The notes beneath the pieces are model-generated. The model searched no databases. It was given only the letters and a program-made list of their open reading frames with translations, and was not told the origin of the DNA. A stretch of 64,000 bases of DNA, taken from NCBI GenBank assembly GCA_022749755.1, contig CM040443.1:4627191-4691190 (forward strand), in the 5' to 3' direction. Below are positions 60,171 through 64,000 of this stretch, one piece after another (within the stretch, counting starts at the first letter, position 1; each line of letters begins with the position of its first letter). The DNA comes from Azadirachta indica (taxonomy: Eukaryota > Streptophyta > Magnoliopsida > Sapindales > Meliaceae). The position numbers were made by a program, and so were the translations under genes.

Positions 60171-61387
60171 TTAATCTGACAGCCTATAGAAATCAATCAA
60201 TGATTTTCCATCTAAATCCTTGGTGATAAACCTTTTCTTGTACTCAGTAAACGTGAACTGCCGAAAACGAGAAGTCTTCTCCAGAGATATTAGCTCTGGA
60301 AGTGGTCCATACAAACTATCAACATCACTTGGACCGAAGAAAACAACAACTGAGATTCGTGGTTCTCGTGATGAATTAGCCAACACTCGATGCTCCGCGC
60401 TTCTATATTCATCGTTGGAGACAATCTGGAAGACAAAAGTAAGATCAAAATTCCCACGGAATTGATTAAACTTCTTAGATTTGTAAAAAATTACCTGAAG
60501 AAAATCCCCAATGTTAACAACAAGAGCTCCAGGGACAGGGTTAACATCCACCCATTCCTCACCATACTTGGCCTGCAAACCACCTTGCTGATCCTGGAGC
60601 AAAATCGTCAGTCCTCCTGCGTCTGTATGAGATGAGACCCCCAACGTCAGATCAGGCTGTGGACAGTATGAATAGTAATGGGCCAAAATCGACCTCTGTT
60701 GAAGGACAGTCATCTCCTTCAACCTCTCTGTCCTCACTCCCAATCCCTCACAGAGCAGCCCCATCAAAACCTCACCGACCTTGGTCACTTGTTGATCCCA
60801 CTCAACCAGCTCATTTCTAAATATCTCGGGAATTTCTTCAACATCTTGCGGGGTTGGACCGACCACTATACGAACTGTGTCCCTGTAAAGTCAAGCAATT
60901 ATAGAAATATCATTAATTGTCTTATTCTTGATACTAGTCAGCTGGTAATTAATTAGCTCCAACCAGGAGCAATATTAAGGTCAGTGAAGAACGACACGCG
61001 ACGGTCAAGATCTCTTCGATACAGCAGCGCCTTGGCCTCCGGCGGCTGTTCATGAAACCCTTTAATCGCCCCGATCACACGCTCCAGAACGTCGACTCCA
61101 ATCCCATGATTAACAACCTGAAAGATTCCCAGCTCGCGCGAAGCACGCGCAACCTTCTCCACAATTGTTGGTCGCAGCAGGTCAGAATCAACGCCGGACA
61201 AGTCGATGATCGGAACGACATCTTGGTTTGGTCCCCGTCTGATGTCGGAAAGAGCGTCTGGTGGGTGTACTAAGAAGCGGGGGATGGAGGTGATGCCTGA
61301 ATCGAATAAACCTTTGACTCCGAGTTTGGAGTCTTCGAACTGTTTAACTTCTTTTGCTCTGTCGTAGGATTCAGTACCTGTTGCCAT
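60171..61387 (-). CDS. 2-oxoglutarate/Fe(II) dioxygenase 12, splice donor lost
   Basis: Exons 60957-61387, 60495-60882 and 60171-60425; together 1074 bp, 357 residues, with no internal stop. MATGTESYDRAKEV is the family start; an in-frame ATG at 61516 would add a Glu/Gln-rich 43-residue leader. It has PIIDLSG, FQVVNHGIG, HTD (SSHTDAGG), the distal His (AEHRVLANSS) and RIS. Two oddities. The end of exon 1 is shortened (DLNIAPGW instead of the FHSKAASW type) and the intron 1 donor reads GGAG|CTAAT, so GT has become CT; read-through stops at once after GWS. Intron 2 is only 69 bp, a multiple of three, and free of stops. Protein-coding if spliced from CT or if the base is an error; otherwise a new pseudogene. 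Confidence 0.75.
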
Positions 61388-61519
61388 GAATTGTTGCTGT
61401 TGTTTTTGGTTTTTCTGGATTTTGCTGTGAATCAATTTTTGTGTTGAAATTGAAAGAGGACGCCCTTCTTCTTCTTCTTCTTCTTCCTGCATATATGATT
61501 TTGATTGTTTAAGCATGTT

Positions 61520-62290
61520 GTATATGGAGATTATCCCGCATGTGATTTAATTGTTAAATATTTTATTTAATTATTCTTTTTTTTCTGGTAGGGAAAATTA
61601 TTTCACGTGAATTGACTTTTTGACAATTAATTTGATTCCCTTTCAAGCTATCCATTCTTATCATCTCTTTATATTAAATAAGTTCAACGTGAAAATCGTG
61701 AATTATCAGCGGCGGAAGTGGTTCATGAATAAAACAACAGGAGAGCAAATTGGACAATAACATGGATCGATGTTGCTATTTGACACTGAAAAATATGTAA
61801 ATAATAATAAGCCAAAATGTTTTGTAGTCAATGTTAAATTCAAATTAACTAAAAAATTTTTTTTATTTTTTATTTTTGTTATATTTTTTAGATTAATTTT
61901 TAAAGATGGTAGTACAAAGGTTCTAATAATTGTATTGGCCAAAAAACTTTCATTATGAAAAATAAAAAAAAATTCTATGACTTTGAAATAAATTTTTATT
62001 ATTACAGTTGTCAACAACAACAATAATAAATTAATAATGACGATGAAAATCTTCATCTGATTTTGTGCTTTCATTCAAGCCGCTGTTTTGGATCATGTTG
62101 GGTTTTCATTTCAAGGCCCATGTCGGCCCGCATAGTCCATTTACCTTCATCAGGCAAATAAAATTAATGCATTTTATTTTCAGAACAAAATAAAGTTCTG
62201 AATTATAAATCAAAAAATCAATACAGATTACCTTAAAATTTTATTTTGACAAAAAACCGAGAGCTCAATCTCCCCAAAATCAGAGTTATC
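61520..62290. other. Intergenic region
   Basis: No gene. 61450-61490 has a (CTT)n tract that lies in the leader of dioxygenase 12. Confidence 0.5.
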
Positions 62291-62293
62291 CTT

Positions 62294-63155
62294 TTAGTCC
62301 GACAGCCTATAGGAATTTGTCAATGATTTTCCATCTAACTCCTTGGTGAAAAACCGTCTCATATAATCAGTATATGCGAACTGCCGGTAATGAGCTGGAG
62401 TCTACGGTGATATCAGCTCCTGAAATGGGCCAATCAAGCTCTCTGCATCACTGGGAGTGAAGAAAACAGCGGTTGAGAGTCGGGGTTCTCGTGAAGGATT
62501 AGCCAACACTCGATGCTCCACACTTCTGTATTCATCGTTAGACATAATCTGGAAAACAAACAAACAAACATAAAATCAAATTTTGGATTAAAAGAAATGC
62601 ACAAGCAGTAATTGTCTTCTTTGTTTACCTGAAGCACATCCCCAATGTTAATAACAAGAGCTCCAGGGACAGGCTTAACATCAACCCATTCCTCACCGTA
62701 CTTAACCTGCAACCCACCTCTATGATCCTGGAGCAAAATCGTCAGGGCTCCTGGATCCGTATGAGACGTGACCCCCACCGTCAGAGCAGGCTGCGGACAG
62801 TATGGGTAGTAGTGTGCCACCATCGCCCTCTGTTCAAGGAAAGTCATCTCCTTCAACCTCGTTTTATTCAATCCTAATCCTTCGGACAGCAACTCCATCA
62901 GCACCTCCCCGAGCGTTATCACATGTTTATTCCACTCCATCACCTCATTTCTACATATTTCAGGAATTTCTTCGAGCTTTGGCTTGGCGGCATCAAACTT
63001 TATAGTCAGCGTGTCCCTCTTAATTAAAATTAAGCAATTAACAAGCTACATATTGTTTTATTCTCGATATTGAATTAGGTTATTGTACCTCCAGGAAGCA
63101 GCTTTAGAGTGAAAGAGTTCAACGTTAGAGAAGAACAAGACGGCGCTATTACTCT
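62294..63155 (-). pseudogene. 2-oxoglutarate dioxygenase 13, interrupted by Copia
   Basis: Exon 3 (62294-62548) and exon 2 (62629-63016, full 388 bp, open) are well kept, with HTD (TSHTDPGALT), EHRVLANPS and RLS. Exon 1 survives only from 63089 to about 63155 (AVLFFSNVELFHSKAASWR), where a Copia element is inserted; the rest is beyond the window or lost. Exon 3 also has TAG at 62402-62404 in place of the Glu/Lys codon after ELISP, removing the last 36 or so residues. Confidence 0.9.
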
Positions 63156-63528
63156 TGTTGAGACTAGTGGTTCTGCCTAGCCCAAACCTCCTGCCTAGCC
63201 CGAAGACCAAACCTGCATCTAGCTAAGGCCCAACATCATAAGAATTTCCAGCAGCCGCCACAGGACAAAGAACAAGTATGGGACAACAGCTATAACATGC
63301 AATGCACAGATGGTTTACACATCACCAGCAAGGAAGAAAATCTACGTTTCTATGATAATGATTCTGCAATACACATAAACTAATATACAATGAATCATAT
63401 AATATTTTTAGGGTTTGTAAATTCTTTGTGTGCCTCTTATAAAAGGCACTTTTGTAACCCTTTTGTGTAAGCCATAATATACAAGCAAAAGCAAAATACA
63501 GAAGAGTTATCAGATTGTAAAAATTTTA
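63156..63528 (+). repeat. 5' LTR of the Copia element
   Basis: Bounded on the left by dioxygenase exon 1 sequence and on the right by the primer site; the exact right end is uncertain by a few bases. Confidence 0.65.
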
Positions 63529-63531
63529 ACT

Positions 63532-63543
63532 TGGTATCAGAGC
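63532..63543 (+). other. Primer-binding site (tRNA-iMet)
   Basis: TGGTATCAGAGC, the standard complement to the 3' end of initiator tRNA-Met, directly downstream of the LTR. Confidence 0.85.
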
Positions 63544-64000
63544 TATGGCAAGCAGTAACAATATGGCTTCAAGGAGCAACACTAATCCAACAAACACTAC
63601 TCCTTTTAATCAATCAAACACCCCTTTATCTTTGTTGCACCTATTAAGTTATCAAACACAAATTGTCTACTGTGGAAGACTCAAGTATTGCCAAACATTA
63701 GAGCTAATGGCTTAAAAGGGTTCATTGACGGAAGCAAACCCATACCAAGAAAAATGCTGGTGTCCATTGATCAAGATCATAGTGTGGTAACTACTGAAAA
63801 TCTAGAATATTGTGCTTGGGAGAGTTAAGATCAAGCACTAAAGGGCTGGCTTCTATCCTCATTGACAGAGAACACTCTTGGAACAGTCTTGGATTGTAAA
63901 ACATCATATGAAGTCTGGATAGCTTTACATAAGCAATTTTCTGCCCAAACAACTGTTAGGGTTTTACAACTCAGAGGTGAGATTCACAACACCAAAAGGG

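Larger units (their letters stand above)
63156..64000 (+). mobile_element. Copia retrotransposon, 5' part
   Basis: Starts TGTTGAGACTAG at 63156. The 5' LTR runs to about 63528, with TTATAAAAGGC near 63438. The primer site TGGTATCAGAGC (tRNA-iMet) is at 63532-63543. Gag begins MASSNNMASRSNTNPT at 63545 and, after a one-base shift, continues with LLWKTQVLPNIRANGLKGF, GWLLSSLTENTLGTVLDC and VRVLQLRGEIHNTK, typical of Copia gag. The frameshift and a TAA before DQALKGW show decay. It continues past the window. Confidence 0.85.

Noticed and set aside
1..64000. tRNA, rRNA, CRISPR or bacterial-type operons
   Set aside because: None seen. The only tRNA-like parts are the SINE boxes and retrotransposon primer sites.

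Overview
This window is nuclear DNA from a flowering plant, most likely a eudicot. The evidence is short exons split by AT-rich GT-AG introns, very AT-rich intergenic DNA, plant-only gene families and many plant-type mobile elements (Tourist, hAT and MULE elements, Copia and Gypsy LTR elements, a SINE). I cannot name the species.

Layout. 1-3.7 kb holds the 3' end of an unrecognised multi-pass membrane protein gene, then a decayed Nudix gene copy and a decayed second copy of the membrane protein gene. 3.7-10 kb is AT-rich and gene-empty. 10.4-11.3 kb is an intact five-exon Nudix hydrolase gene with a Tourist-like MITE just after its stop. 14.7-18.7 kb is a six-exon gene for an organelle zinc finger (RanBP2-type, VAR3/OZ-like) protein; one splice acceptor reads AC instead of AG.

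19.4-63.2 kb is a minus-strand tandem array of 2-oxoglutarate/Fe(II)-dependent dioxygenases of the plant '1-aminocyclopropane-1-carboxylate oxidase homolog' type. The family shows three exons: an N-terminal exon ending at a conserved AAxWR, a middle exon with the HxD iron ligands, and a last exon with the distal His and RxS. I count 13 copies or remnants. Only two (19.4-20.8 and 31.9-33.4 kb) look undamaged. One has a late frameshift (24.4 kb), one a single nonsense codon (49.4 kb), one a destroyed splice donor (60.2 kb), and the rest are clear pseudogenes or orphan exons. The array grew partly by duplication of a two-gene block (about 22.9-30.5 kb versus 30.5-36.7 kb).

Comparing paralogous flanks exposes many insertions with target-site duplications: a gag-only LTR element (25.9-27.9 kb), a Pack-MULE carrying a PHD-finger fragment (35.6-36.5 kb), a SINE (44.6-45.0 kb), two MULE-like elements with 9-bp duplications (45.1-46.2 and 46.5-47.9 kb), a hAT element with an 8-bp duplication (48.0-48.5 kb), and a Copia element interrupting exon 1 of the last dioxygenase and running off the right edge. 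The single-copy genes (Nudix, zinc finger) are not obviously related in function to the dioxygenase array.
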